Shown: one piece after another, positions 11,099 through 23,640 of the stretch
How the letters are laid out: each line of letters opens with the position of its first letter
Numbering within the stretch: position 1 is the stretch's first letter
Source of the DNA: Cololabis saira
Taxonomy: Eukaryota; Chordata; Actinopteri; Beloniformes; Belonidae
Length of the DNA stretch: 64,000 bases
Reading direction: 5' to 3'
Assembly (NCBI RefSeq): GCF_033807715.1
Contig: NC_084587.1
Location: forward strand, 22,561,017-22,625,016
Program-made: the position numbers and the translations under genes
Notes under the pieces: generated by a model
Databases searched by the model: none
What the model saw: only the letters and a program-made list of their open reading frames with translations
What the model was told of the DNA's origin: nothing

Positions 11099-12828
11099 CT
11101 GAGACACATGCGGACAGCCAAGCGTGAACATCAGTCACTGGCTGCCTTAAATCACAGAGACACCAATCCAGAAAGTAGCAGGCAAAATAGTCTGGTTTTT
11201 CTAAATGTTTTATCATTTAATGGCGTACATGAAAAGGAAATACTTCATTCTCTGTGGATTCCATAAAGCAGTTGACTGATTCTCCGTGTGCTAATTTGCT
11301 CACCCTCAAGTCTGAAACCTATCAGCCGCCATGTGAAAGATGCTCCTCATCTACCCTGAAAATGGGATGCAGCGTAAAAGCATTGGTGATGTCAACAGCG
11401 AGCAGCCGCCCTTCATCATGAAGCGTGCAGCGTAAGTGTTCGTAACAACTGTAGAGTTGTACCTGAATGTATGCCACCCCCCCCCCATCTACCCCTTAAA
11501 GAAAATTAAAAGATGAGAAAATACCTGTAGATGCTTCAATAAACTCTGCAGAACTGAAGTCACTGCTTTGAATTAAACCTCGGCGTATGAATAGAGGGGA
11601 GGGGAAAATATCTGGGACTTTCCTCTATTAGGCTGAACAACTTTCACAGATGGAGGCAAGATTTTTTATTTGGTCTCTACATTATTTGCTCAGGCCACAC
11701 AAGCTGGCCTTGACCAAAAGCTCTACAGGTATAATTGTAGAAAAGGAAAAGGGGTTGAAAACACTCCACGACACAATTGATGAGGCATTTGTGGTGGTCT
11801 GAATACTACGACGACGTAGCGCAAACAATGTTTTCCAGCATTTGGGGGTAATTTCTGTGGCAAGCAGTAAAGAACAGATGGTGAAGTGAGAAGACATTCA
11901 GCCGCCGTTGCACTGACTCACCCAACCTTGAGCATTTCTGCTTTATCTGTCTCACATACTTAATTGCCTCTTTGCTCTCTAAATGCAAACTAGTACATTT
12001 CAGTTGTGTGCCTTTGTTAGATTATTATAATTTGTGTCACACCATCCCCTGCAGATTTTTGGGACAGGCAAAACAAGCCGCAGCACCTCCACTTTGATTC
12101 AAGGACAAAATGCAATTACTTGTGTATTTAAATTGTTTCTTTTCAAAGATTTGAACTCATTACAAATGAAAAAATATTTCTTTTTGTGTGTTCAGTGAAG
12201 AGCAGCATAAGGTAAGGGCAGGTTGCATTTGGATTACTGTATAAGTACTACAAATAAACAACTTTAAATGAATCACCTTCGGTGTGAAACTACATTTTTC
12301 TAAAAAAGTTGCTTATTATGTCGACCCCAACTTTGAAGAGATGCATGTCGTTTTGATAATCATTTTAGTTTTCAACCAAAAACCGCTCACGCTGGCATTT
12401 GTGAGGTTTAAAAATTGATAGATTGTCTCTGTTTTTGTTTTCCACCCCCGGTGCAAACGGAGTACTTCTGTGTCCAAACCTCTTGGAAGGATAAAACGAA
12501 ACAACTGAGGATGTCACTTTAAACTCTGGAAAACTTGGATGGACAGTTTATTTTCTGATGGTCTGTGGATCAAACTAATGACAAAATGATTAATCAAGAG
12601 AAAACCTGGCAAACAATGAAAATAATTAACTGCAGCCCAAGTTCTAACATTTTAACCACTATGTCACTGCCAATGCATCCCTCGTGTAAGCTCTCTCCGC
12701 TGCAGGCCTGTGGCTCGCCACAATAATCACAAGTATGAAGGAGGGCAGTATGTGAGGCCAGTTGCATGCAAGTAGACCAGTGCAGTCCCTGCAACCCACA
12801 GCAGCTAGTCACATGTGGAAAAATGTGA

Positions 12829-12871
12829 CCCTCAGATTAGGTAAATGCATCTGAGGGTGCATTTACCTAAT
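12829..12871. repeat. two overlapping, mutually exclusive inverted repeats
   Basis: ATTAGGTAAATGCA (12836-12849) pairs perfectly with TGCATTTACCTAAT (12858-12871) across an 8-nt loop. CCCTCAGAT (12829-12837) pairs with ATCTGAGGG (12849-12857). The two hairpins share bases and cannot form together. Confidence 0.9.
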
Positions 12872-13201
12872 TTTTAACAGTTGGTTAGGGGCAGAAGCTC
12901 TTATATTATCTCATGATTTTATGTGACCAAATAACATCAAACACTTGTTGGACTGCAACATGATAGATCATGTAGATCCTGCATTTGCTGGAATATACAG
13001 CTACTCTAAAATCACTTTCATGGCAGGCAGACTCTGCAACTCGATAACTGTCTCACAAGGTTTGTGGCTGCAAATATAAGGCAAAAGAGCATGGTTTGGT
13101 CACACGGGGCGTTGAGAAGTCAGGGAGTGTGTGCATCACCCTCATCTTTCATTATAGTACTCTATCGGCACTGCTGACCCCATCAACTGTTTTTTTTTTC
13201 T

Positions 13202-13227
13202 TGCCGATTCAACATGCTGAATCGGCA
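13202..13227. repeat. 10-bp perfect inverted repeat
   Basis: TGCCGATTCA and TGAATCGGCA flank a 6-nt spacer (ACATGC), just downstream of a T10 run. Confidence 0.9.
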
Positions 13228-14278
13228 GCCAGTCTGTCAGTGGGAGCGATTGCTTTGATTGGCTGTTCTGCACAGTGAATGAGCTCTATACATTCATGTG
13301 AAATCTTAAATGCATGAAGCTTAAATGCTGAGTAAAACCACAAAAGTACAAATCTATGCAAGATTTATTGAATTAAATAGTTTGAAACCAATCATGTTGC
13401 AGCAGTCATTTGTAACAATCACTTACGAGTCCTTTTACATTATAACTTGTGTTCTCACAGGAGCAGGGTCGAGGCAGATGAGGTAACTTTACTCATTAAT
13501 CCTAACTCCACTTGTTAGTGCTAATAGGATATATTTGACCATTGTGCCATTTAGAGTGAAATGACTTTAGTGTGCGAAAGAGGTAGGGAGAAAAAAAAAG
13601 GAGACACGAGGATAAACAGCGGACTGACACAAGTGGAAGAGAGAAATAAGTATAACAGATCATAAGTGAAAAAGGAGAACGCTGCAGAGGCCGGATGTGA
13701 GGCTTAAACACACGGGGGAAAGGCCTTGGCGAATTAACTTTCAGGGCACTCTTGACACCCAGAAGCCAATCAGATTTTCATTAACTGGCAGAGGGACAGG
13801 CAAAGCTGGCACAAGCTAATTAACCTCTGATCTCCAACTGTCAAAGAAACAAGAAGGGAAGTTCTGGGATGCGGGGGATGAGTGGAAGACGCGGGGATGC
13901 CCTGGACGGAGCCTTTAGGTTAGGGAGATGCGTGGGGAGTTTAGAAATGTCAGCGCTAAGTAAGAAAAAGGTAGAGGGATTTAATCAGAGTACGCATGTG
14001 TGAAGCCTCTAAAACTCCATGCACCTATACAACATGTACACGGACGCTGAGATGAAATCATTGTGTCTCTGAGCTGAAAGCTGAGTGAAATAGCATAAAG
14101 TTTTTGATAGTCGTGTTTGAAGACACTGTGCTTTGAATGATGCAGTTGACAATTTCCAGTAAATGATATCCTTGCTCTCTCCAAAAGTAAATTATTACTT
14201 TTTAGATTATCTTTTTCTTTATGTTACGAAAGTGATGCAATAAATCCTTGTTAGCTGACACCAAGCATGACAGACTGC

Positions 14279-14511
14279 CTGTGCACCACCGGGCAAACAA
14301 GTATGCACGCTCAAACTCACTCCTACGAACAGTTAATAATCCCCGGTGAATCCGACATGCATGTTCTTGGATGGTGGGAGAACGCCGGAGCACCCAGAGG
14401 AAACCCACGCAGCCACAGGGAGAACATGCAAACTCCACTCAGGAAGACTTCAGCCAGGACTCGAAGCGCAACGCTTCTTGTTCTGAGGCAACACTGCTCA
14501 GCGGCACATTG
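14279..14511 (+). repeat. retroposon-derived fragment with a widespread 3'-tail module
   Basis: The stretch GGAAACCCACGCAGCCACAG then GGGAGAACATGCAAACTCCA and a degraded ATTCGAACC-like segment matches a tail module shared by many vertebrate L2-like LINEs and their SINEs. The family cannot be fixed by eye and the left boundary is approximate. Confidence 0.6.
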
Positions 14512-14804
14512 CAATGTTGTTTTTAATATTAATTATCAATTAATGTTTTGAAAACATTACATTGCATCTCGTTCTCCTACATGATTCAAATGTGAAAACC
14601 TTTTTTTGTTCAAGCCTTCAACGTGTTTCTGACCTAAATCCATTAAAAATACTGTCATGTATGAGAATAAAACCTTGCACCCAACAGTCACCTGCCGGCG
14701 ATTATTATCGATTCCTTCATGTGCCTCTGCCATTTCTTGTCATGTTTCACGTGTATGTATATATATCTGTGTGTGCATGTGTGCGTGTGTGACACGTGTC
14801 TCAC

Positions 14805-14905
14805 CGTGGAATGCTACCCTGGTAGAGGAGCTTGCCTCCGCGGGAGAAGAGCTCTTGGAGCGTGAGTTAAAGGGTGATTGTCTGAAGCACTCGTCCAGGA
14901 ACGGA
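14805..14905 (-). CDS. znf827: znf827 exon 8: Ser-rich linker exon
   Basis: Window residues 837-870. The acceptor is CTGTTTCAG|TCCG and the donor is TTCCACG|GTGAGA; it enters in phase 2 and leaves in phase 1. It encodes SPFLDECFRQSPFNSRSKSS followed by a Ser/Ala-rich tail. SPF-x-x-x-x-FRQSPF is the family signature (mammalian SPFFSEDTFRQSPF). Exons 7 and 8 together total 153 nt, a multiple of three, and both outer ends are phase 1, so joint skipping of both would preserve the frame. Confidence 0.93.
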
Positions 14906-15059
14906 CTGAAACAGAGAGAAGCTGATGTACCACCACTAAAGACACTAAATCCTCTTAATATTTAATCAGAAGATGAAATATGCAATATATTGCTAAAAAT
15001 TACAATTCTAAACCTATTTTTTTAACATACATCAAATATGTTGAATATAACAGACTTAC
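14906..15059 (-). other. intron 7 of znf827 (154 bp)
   Basis: A short intron with donor GTAAGT and acceptor CTGTTTCAG. It is AT-rich and holds no other feature. Confidence 0.9.
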
Positions 15060-15111
15060 CTGTTTATTCCCACCATGTTGTCTTTGTGGTTGTTGGCTTT
15101 GCTGACTTTTT
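15060..15111 (-). CDS. znf827: znf827 exon 7: 52-nt small linker exon
   Basis: Window residues 820-836, reading EKVSKANNHKDNMVGIN, which matches the mammalian EKVSKEHNHTKEN segment. The acceptor is TTGTTTCCAG|AAAAAG and the donor is AACAG|GTAAGT, a perfect donor. It enters in phase 1 and leaves in phase 2. At 52 nt it is small enough to be a target of regulated microexon-type skipping, but skipping it alone would shift the frame. It lies 154 bp upstream of exon 8, so the two may be spliced as a pair. Confidence 0.9.
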
Positions 15112-15444
15112 CTGGAAACAAACAAACAAATAAAGTCAGTTGAGTCAAAGCAATACTGATATCGATTAGTTGCATTATCTTTTCTAAGCTGACATCTGAT
15201 GACAACTCAAGCATTCCCATCACAAGAAAGTCACCCAGAGCCGCTGAAGGCTGTGAGGTGGTTGAGGCTCAATGACAGCACCTGCAGATTCAATTCAACT
15301 TTCTTCAAGCTACTTTTTTTCCTCTAAAAAACTTTCCTGCTTAGCTCGGCTGTTTTCAGCAGCTGACAGTTTCAATTCAGTGTAAAAAAGGTTGAGAAGT
15401 TTCCTAAAATTCCCCGTGTCCGGAGATACTGAGACAATATATGT

Positions 15445-15481
15445 GGTCTCCTGGCCCACTCTCCAGGTGGGCCAGGAGACC
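15445..15481. repeat. perfect 15-bp-arm GC-rich hairpin
   Basis: GGTCTCCTGGCCCAC (15445-15459) and its exact reverse complement (15467-15481) enclose the 7-nt loop TCTCCAG. It lies 40 bp upstream of the SINE head. Confidence 0.95.
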
Positions 15482-15521
15482 AAATTTATCTCTATTTTTT
15501 TTCCTTTTTCATTATATTTTA

Positions 15522-15640
15522 GCGGCTGTGGCTCAGGTGGCAGAGCAGTCGCCCACCAGTCGGAGGGCTTGTGGTTTGAGTGGTACGAATAAGAAAGACA
15601 CTTCATAGCACTTTGCACTACCAAGATAAAGCTAAAACAA
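15522..15640 (+). mobile_element. tRNA-derived SINE fragment
   Basis: Starts GCGGCTGTGGCTCAGGTGGC, which carries a pol III A-box-like TGGCTCAGGTGG at 15529-15540. A degenerate B-box-like GGTTTGAGTGG follows about 43 bp later, and a non-tRNA tail continues with AAGACACTTCATAGCA. Fish tRNA-derived SINEs have this head. The B box has lost consensus bases and the fragment is probably inactive. Confidence 0.65.
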
Positions 15641-17314
15641 AGCACTGGATAGAGTGTGATCCTTTACCATTTAGATAAAAGTCATAACCTGCTTATGGGC
15701 TTTTGGTGTCTTCCAAACTTAAAAAAAAAAAAGAAAAAGAAAAAACTTTAAATGTGTTCTTTTTCGCTGACACGGCAAAGTGCCTTTTTAAAATTAAATG
15801 GCAGCAAATTGTGATCGATTAATTCCTCACCTACTGAGCCGAATCAGACTCTTGACAAGCTTGGTTATTATATTTCACAAAAATGTCGACGTAATAATTT
15901 CTCCTGACGTTAGTGGAAGTGCTCTTTATCAGTCAAAGTGGAAAATCTTAATTATGAAGCAGCAGAAAGAAAATCTTGCAAACAAACATTACGTAAATGA
16001 ATGAAAATAAAGTAAAAAGTGTCAGTCATTATTTACGTTTTCTTTTTTTATACATGTCGTGTTCAGGTTCTGGCAACTTTGCATTATTTTGGAAATATCT
16101 GTAAGGCATTTCCAAGTGTTGAGTGGAGAAAAAAATGGTTATTTCCTGAGCACAGATCCTGGACTCTAATAAAGAGCGCTACACGAAATGACTGAGAACG
16201 GAACCATATGTGTGAGTTTCAAGTGAACTGAAGGGAATTTCAAAGCTGCAGTCATCTCACTGTTCAGAGCGACCTTGCTGCTGATGTGTCTCTGAGGTCT
16301 TACTGCTCTGGGTAATTCATATTGATTGCTCATTGTGTGACAGCAGCCCTCTCTGTTCCCGTCCCCCTCGCATTCAAAATAAGTTCTAAAGGGTTGGGGG
16401 AGGGGGGGGGGGGTGATTGTGGCTGATGCCAGGCCAGTGATGCCCTGGCCTCCCTGGGTGGGCATATTGTGTAACCTCGCTGCCCCCTCTACCCGCCTTA
16501 TCCGCTGCCCCTCGCTACATGCCACCCCCGTACCCAAAAAACCCCACTCTGTCACACAGCTCGCCAAGGACGAAGGTCTCTTTCTACGTTGCCATGGAGA
16601 TGCCGCACAGGAGAAATGTAAAGGGAGGGAGGAGGAGAAAGGGGGTGTGGGGGGGGTGGGGGGGGCATGTGCAGCCAAGTGTGCTTGAGCCGGCATGTCT
16701 GAAAACGAGTCAAGGGAGAGAAGAGAGAATGAGAGAAAAGGAGAGGGAGGAGGGAAGAGGGGGCATTTGTGCAGACACCACTCCCCATGGGGCCTTGTGC
16801 GAGTGTGTAAAGGTGTGCATGAAAGACGGTGTGGGAAAAGAAAAACTGTCAATGTGTGAATTTGTGAATATATGTGAGAGCAAGAAGAGAGAGAGGGGGG
16901 GGGGCAGGAGATTTAACACAAGCCTGTTTGTCTCTAATGGCATTTAAGTGAAACAAATCAGACGCTAGACGAGAATGCGGTCTGACCACACACACACTCT
17001 GAAACACCTTTCTGCCTTTTCTCTTGGGGGGTGATGGATACACCTCAAAGCTCTGTTTTAATCTAGCAATACAAACAGCTGTCTGCCGCTTCAGTGTCAG
17101 TTCCATGACCGCACCGTTAAAGAACCAGGATGTCAATATGTGGCACGCATCTTTGACGGAGGGGGGGGAAATGAAAATATGTTGGTTTGATGGTTACGGT
17201 TTACGAGGCCATTTACATCGCAATGCCGCAGGGAGAGTGAGAGGAAGACGTCATGCTAAATCGTGAGCGTGTTTGTTGCAGGTGCTTCAACATGAGTGTC
17301 CTGAGAGAGCATAC

Positions 17315-17557
17315 CTGACAATTTGAACAACAGTTCAGACGCCATTTTGACCGATATGTCTTGAGAGAAGAGATCTTTCTGGGGACAGCCCAATGTCTCG
17401 GAGAGGTTGCTCATCGGCTCACTCTTCTCGCTCGCCCCTAAAGTGCTGAAGGCCAGTAGGTGAGAGGCAGGTGGGGTGAGCTCTGCGGGGGGCGGATCCA
17501 CCTCCATGGGCTCTGCCTTCACTTTCACCTTCTGGTACTGGGCATCTTTGTTGTTTT
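17315..17557 (-). CDS. znf827: znf827 exon 6: linker with KAEPMEVD site and third module
   Basis: Window residues 739-819. The acceptor is TCTCCTCCAG|AAAAC and the donor is TTGTCAG|GTATGC; both ends are phase 1. The exon reads ENNKDAQYQKVKVKAEPMEVD. The KVKAEPMEVD stretch matches the family site KIKEEPMEVD, with Ala replacing one Glu. The C-terminal end is DLFSQDISVKMASELLFKLS, the third and best-preserved copy of the module and essentially the mammalian sequence. No finger is present. Because exons 4, 5 and 6 all leave in phase 1, skipping exon 5 or 6 would keep the frame. Confidence 0.95.
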
Positions 17558-20500
17558 CTGGAGGAGAGCAAAATTACTGGTTAGTTTCATGAAAAATGCG
17601 CATTCTTAATGCCATCAGACGCAAAAAGTCTTAAAAATGTTTTCTAAAACTATCCCCAAAACCTGTATTTCACAGCCTCTTCGGTAAAAAAAAAAAAAAT
17701 CCACTTATCTGATGCAGTCAGTCTTAATGGATAATGGATACATATTTTGAAGTATTTCCAGAATTGTTTTGAGTGCTAACCAGAAGAACATCAACCTTTA
17801 AAATAATGAGAAAAATGATTTCTTCCCATGTCAGCTTTTTTTCCTTTGTCGTGTTGTCCACACAGCAGATCCACGTGCTCTTTTGACATACGTGTATATG
17901 TCAGACGTCCTTGCTGACACAACCCTCCCCTGTTCATCCAGCAACATAGCATTCAGTGTCCTCCACGGGCGGGACCGCTCCACCGCCATGGCAACTGGCG
18001 TGCAATTAGGAACCATACATTTGCTGTTTATTCATTGAATTTCCAATCGCCTTATATTTACATCACATGCTAATCGAACAGCATTGCTGAAATTAAACAG
18101 GTGTTCCTGAGCTGTTTTATGGCTTGTTACTCATTAAAGAAAGAACTGTGTGGGTTAAGGACCTCCAGATGTCCAGGAGTTGCTATTGCAGCCATTCAAT
18201 CAAAATTATGTCCCTTGCTTATCCTCCAAGGTGGTTTTATTTCAGCAGCCGTTATAAACCAAAACATATAGCAAAGATGGGAGGAAATATTAAAACTGCT
18301 TAGAATATACACATTAGACATTCGCTGTTGCAGACGTGCAACGGTGAAGCACGTAAAAGTATTTAACCATTTTAGTGCCACTAATTTTATTTTCTAGTAT
18401 TCTGAGTATTTTATTCATAAGTGGTCAGCATGACTGATGGTGTTACAATGTGTAAGTGCTATATTTGCTTCTTTGTTGTACCAAACTATAGAGTAATCTG
18501 TGCATTTGCATTCTGAGTCAGTATCAGCTCTTTACACTCGTTGACTTCACTCTTACCCCGTGCACTCTCATATACTGTATTTTAATAAACCTGAATTTCA
18601 AATTAGGCTGTGAGCATTTGCATATTCTTTTCCTGTTTCTGTTGTCAGACGAGGGGATAAGCGTGAAATACTGAATGAAATGTATCCCATTAAGATTATA
18701 TGTTAACAAGCGGGCCCTGATTTATATCCATGTCAGACATCAGCAAGCACACAAGTTAAAGGTGCATTTTATGAGAGAAAAGCATCCTTGCTCTTTAAAA
18801 GAAAAACATAGATTTGGGTGGCTGAAGCTTATATGTCAGTAGCTGACTTAAATACTCTTAAACAAGCCTGACACTTTGTTTGCTGCCACCTCGGTCTGGG
18901 AAAAAAAAAGATTAATAGAGTACTTTTATGTCAGAGTCAGCTCCGAGGCTTTAAATATTAACTGTCCCCATCTTTAACTCTGACTACTTGGACAGACTGT
19001 TACTTTATTTATTAATGTAATTTACAAATTGCTAAGTAATTCTAAACTAGTGAGATTTAAGGGGAGATCTGGATGCTTATTCACGAACTGATCCAAAACT
19101 GAAGCCTGATTGAAAGGGGCTTCACCCTTCTAGTTAAATATTTATTCATATAAAGTACAACCTTAGTATGCCTATGCGTCATGATGTAAACTGAAATATC
19201 TAACCACAGAATCCACATAATCCTCTTGACGGGTCAGAACATAAATGAAAGGGTTTCATTAGGTGTACACAGATTTGTATGTAGAAGTAAATCAAACACA
19301 CCAAATACACGCAAAACCCGAGCGTTTCCTCTAAAGCAGAGCTGAGTCAGTAATCTAGCAGTGTGGTTATTAGGGTAAGAGGGCACTGGGTTGCCATGCT
19401 GTCGCTTGGAGGATAATTCCAGCATGATCATACGGCTTCACTTGAAACAAACGGCAATGGCAGAAAAAAAAAACACAAACCCAACCATAACTGAAGGGTA
19501 GTTCATTTAAGCTTATTCTTATAACAATTGGCAGGTCTTTTCTGGCACGCTAACAATGGTCTAAAAGGTGAGAACAGCCATTGTCTCACTTCTCTTACGA
19601 GCTTGAATAGTGAGCAAGCTAAAAATAGTCAAGAGGGAGACGGCAGCTGTTAGGAATGTCCTGAGCTCATCTGCACTCACACACTGCTCTATCTGTGAAT
19701 ATCAAACAAAAACTGGAAGCTGCTATGAAAATAATGGAAACTATCACAAATGAAACAGTGATGTCAGATTCATTGTCTTGATGAGGAGCTACACCGATGG
19801 CAGATCCAGGGACTGAAATGCTGACGGGGATCTCTGATCAGTTTTGATGGGAGGAGGTACAGTCTCTGTGTTTTGACTAACAGGTGCAGGACAAAACAGT
19901 GGGGTTCGTACGAGGTGGCTGACACTGCGACCCGGCCTGATTATGGGATATATCAATTTGGCAGGACGGTGGGAACAAGGGGAGGGGCAAGAGGGAGGTT
20001 AGAAGAGCAGGAGAAAGTGAAGGGAGGGAGGGGGGGATATACAAACCCGGTGCTAACCTTGGCCCTCGTCTCCCTACATGACCAACTTGAGCCACGGGCA
20101 CTGAACCCCCTGAACATTATTAGGACGGAGGAGACTCTACTTAATTAGTGTGTTCGTGTATGCGACTGTGCTTTTGTCGCCAAATCCACCCCTTTGCCTC
20201 CTCCCTGAAAGCCAGGTGCCTGGTTTATTGGTAGCAACCAGCATGATGGGGGTACAGTGACAACCATCAACCCCGCTAATCCTTTAATCAGGTGGCTTGA
20301 GTTGGCCGAGTAACCTAGGGGAGGCTGATGGAGGAGCAGAGTGTGAGGAGGGTGGAGGGGCGGGGCGGGGCTTGCTCACTGCACCGTAAGGGTCAACCAA
20401 GGGACACACGAGCTTCCATCAGTGGATCACCAGCCTAACGACAGCGGCGAAGAGGACCGCTGCGCTGTGAAAACACGAAAAACAAATCCGCAACATCCAT

Positions 20501-20785
20501 GTACTTAAGGATTCTATATGGTCCTGAGCTCCCAATTCTGAGTGAAACATGCAAATACCATTAAAGCCACTACGGAGATGCTGCTTAACACGCAGACAAC
20601 ACGCTTAAAGCATCACATCAAGGCAGACCAGATGAAAAGTCTACCTGCCACAAAATAAAAAATGAAAATATGGCCTCATTCATGTGCTGATAATAGCTAT
20701 GGCTTTTTCGCTGGGGTCATGACCTAATGTTCTGAAGCCATAAAAAGCAGCCCTCCGTCTGCCTGTGTCTGTATGTGAAGAGGAC

Positions 20786-20787
<2 letters not shown>

Positions 20788-20874
<87 letters not shown>
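20788..20874. repeat. (TG)n microsatellite, about 86 bp
   Basis: An uninterrupted TG run ending at TGTCCCTTG. Confidence 0.98.
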
Positions 20875-20878
<4 letters not shown>

Positions 20879-22034
20879 TGTGCCTATGTTTCATCCCCTC
20901 TGGAGCAGAAGGTTCCTCTGTGATACTTCAGCTGCCATAAGGACATAGAATCAGTTTACCTCACCGTGAGGACACGTGTGTAACGTTCCATTGCCCTTTT
21001 TCAATAAATATTGTGCTTTCCTTCCTCTTAAGATTACGTTAAAATATTTAAGTGAACCAATATTATGAGAAAAGTCTAAATTGAGTCTTTCTTTGCATAT
21101 AATAGAAGAGGCAACAGGAAGGAAACAAAGCTATGAAAAAAAGAAACATTTAAAAAAAAAAAAAAATCATATCTGGGTTGTGGTATTCAACTGAAATTAT
21201 TTTCACTATTTTTTACTGCAAATTTTCAATGAGCACTGCTTGTTTTCCAGAAAACGTCAACAGTAAAAGTCTTTTGTTTATGGCAGAGCAGGTGCAACAC
21301 TCAAGTGCACTTGTGCTCATCATTGTTGTTCTGGCTGCTGTTGAAATAAGCATCGCACTTCCAGTTTCAGCGAGGTTTAGTTCCACTTTGAAACTCTTTA
21401 AACAAATCCATGTGGGTCATATTTGATGAGCGGGCTGATGGATGCATCCCCTAAAGTGACCATCATCAACCGCCGGAAAAGGTTACAAAAGAAAGCTCAG
21501 TGGGGAGTCTGACGCTGCACACGGTTACGACGTACGTGAGTTTGTTCTGCATGCTTTTTATGTCGTTATAAAAGCTCTTAAACCGCCCATTCCTCCTCGC
21601 GCAGCGCCACTTAAGATTTGAGTTAGACTGAGACTGACTGGAGTTTGTGTGATGTTCTGTTTTTAAGTGATCAACTTTGACCCCAGGTGTCGACTTGAAT
21701 CTGCGTGGCCCTGACGGTCCGCTTTCCTGACGAAACATACTCGGCAAAAAATGTGCAATTATGCTTAAATAAAAACAGGCGCGCGCAATTAGTGGTTTAT
21801 CGCTCGCAAAATCACAGCACCTCTTTGATGCAATGAAAGCATATGAAGAAATTCTTGGACTGACATGATAAGAGGAAGACGGGGGGCAGAAGCAAAGAGG
21901 GAAAAAAAGACTACCAGAGTGATAGAAAAAGAACACCCGAGGGTAAAATAGGAAAGAAGATGGCAGAATGAGGCAGGAAAAAAAAGAACTGGGGGAGGAC
22001 AGTGAGATGAGAGTTGGCTGGAGCCTAAATGACA

Positions 22035-22185
22035 ACCCCCCCCCCCCCCCAAACACCCCGCACCCCCTTCCCCCCTCCTGTTATCCTAGTCTTTCCCTCT
22101 CCCTACTCAACTATTCCACATCTCTCCATCCCTGCCCCCATCCTTTACTCTCTCAATCTCTCTATTCTCCTGCTCTCTAGCCGAC
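22035..22185. repeat. poly(C) and pyrimidine-rich tract
   Basis: A C16 run followed by about 135 bp that is almost entirely C and T. On the transcribed (minus) strand product it is purine-rich. It could form triplex or quadruplex structures. Confidence 0.8.
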
Positions 22186-23389
22186 CTGCTCAGACAGGGG
22201 TGAAGAGTTCAGGCGCTTCAAAGGCTGCAGTGTGGAGACTGCATGTCATGTGGGAGCCACAGCAGCCTTGCCTGCAGACTTCACAGACAACTGCTGCTAC
22301 AATTGATCCTCGACCAGCTAGCATTTAGTAGTTAAGCCTTCACAACGGTTACAAACTGCAGCCGCATCCGACTCCAGAGCAGTGCACGCAACGAGCAGCC
22401 CACGAGAAGCCAGATAATGCCTTTATGAAGTCATCCTGAGCAAAAAAAAAACAAAAAAAAAAAACATTTGGCACAAGCCAAAGCTAATCTAAGGTTACTA
22501 GAGCTTTATTGTATGAGGTCAAGACAAAACAGTAGAGACTGCTATAGTAATTCTGTCAATCATGCCTTTAAAATTGAGTCCCGAAGAAACAAATATAGCA
22601 TGGCATAAAAAGAAATTACGCTTACTTTTTTATGTAAGCAGAAGCATAGGAAGTGACGAAGAGCCTGTGAGACAGAAGGTACAGAGGGCAGGAGTAAGAG
22701 AGGTCAGCGAGCGGCCACTCTGAGGGGTCATGGAGAGGACACTGTCAGAGCAGTGCAAGGGCTTAATATGAGATAATACCCCACAATGACGCCAATGTTG
22801 TGATCAGAATGGGGAACTGCTCAGACACTAGGCCGAGATAAGCTATACTTAATAAACAGAAATCTCTCAATGCGAATATAAAGCTAAACAATGAGCATAA
22901 CATTACATGTTCTTTGCTCTTGACTCTTTCTTTATCTTGCTTAGTGATGTTTCCCCTTGACAAACTGAAATTGAGGTCTCTCATTTCATTTAAACCATTT
23001 GCCATTTTAATAGAAAAGATTCAATTGTATTCTGTGGATTCCAGGATTTGCCAACAAAAGGCGAGCATTTTTATAACTCTTTAATATTTAACGTTGTTTT
23101 TCTGTTCATGGCCAAAAGTCACAAAGAAGTACCTCACAATTAAGGTATTGGACAGTAAATTGCTCTTTTTTTCCCTCTACAGTTCACATTTGAAAATGCC
23201 CGAAAGTGTAGTTATTACAATATAAGAAAATAGATTAATTTTGAAGCCTGAACTAGAGGAATATGTCAGTGAACTAGCCTGTTATGGACTGAATTGGGTC
23301 GTTAAATATCGCTGATAGCCCCCCACTTTCACTGACTGAAGGAATCTTTCCATTACATCCTACCATTGTAGGATTACCGTGTTACTGAC

Positions 23390-23640
23390 AGTAACTGACA
23401 CATTTTAAATACTCCCTCAGCCGAGGTTCCAAGCAAGCCGAAATAATACTAGGCAGTGACGTAGGCGCACTGTTGACCCCTGTTTGCATAGCATCGCTTC
23501 CATGGCTCTCCAATGCATTACGCTAAGATGACGTATCAGAGGCTGAATGTGGTGCCGCTGTATTGATCGAGACAATATCCTGTGTACGTTAAGGCGGTAC
23601 CACCTGTACTACCTGTACTACCTGCAGTGGAAAACAAAAT
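23390..23640. mobile_element. possible MITE fragment
   Basis: The minus-strand end reads TTTTCCACTGCAGGTAGTAC and continues with a three-fold CAGGTAGTA-type repeat, a terminus I associate with short fish DNA transposons. The matching left terminus was not found. Confidence 0.35.

Larger units (their letters stand above)
11099..14804 (-). other. intron 8 of znf827 (3.7 kb)
   Basis: Contains two compact palindromes (12829-12871 and 13202-13227) and a retroposon-like fragment (14279-14511). No exon seen. Confidence 0.85.
15112..17314 (-). other. intron 6 of znf827 (2.2 kb)
   Basis: Contains a 15-bp-arm hairpin, a tRNA-derived SINE fragment, poly(G) tracts at 16395-16414 and around 16645-16670, and purine-rich stretches. 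No exon was recognised; open reading frames over 16166-16947 follow the purine/pyrimidine bias and lack family similarity. Confidence 0.8.

Noticed and set aside
15522..15595. Functional tRNA gene
   Set aside because: The A-box-like part is good but the B box is degenerate, an intact cloverleaf is not evident and a SINE tail follows.
16166..16947. Open frames of 228 and 142 codons in intron 6
   Set aside because: They follow the strong purine/pyrimidine strand bias and poly(G) runs, and show no domain, splice support or similarity.
21466..22056. 196-codon minus-strand frame
   Set aside because: Driven by the poly(C) and pyrimidine tract at one end; composition is Ser/Phe/Leu-rich without any recognised motif.
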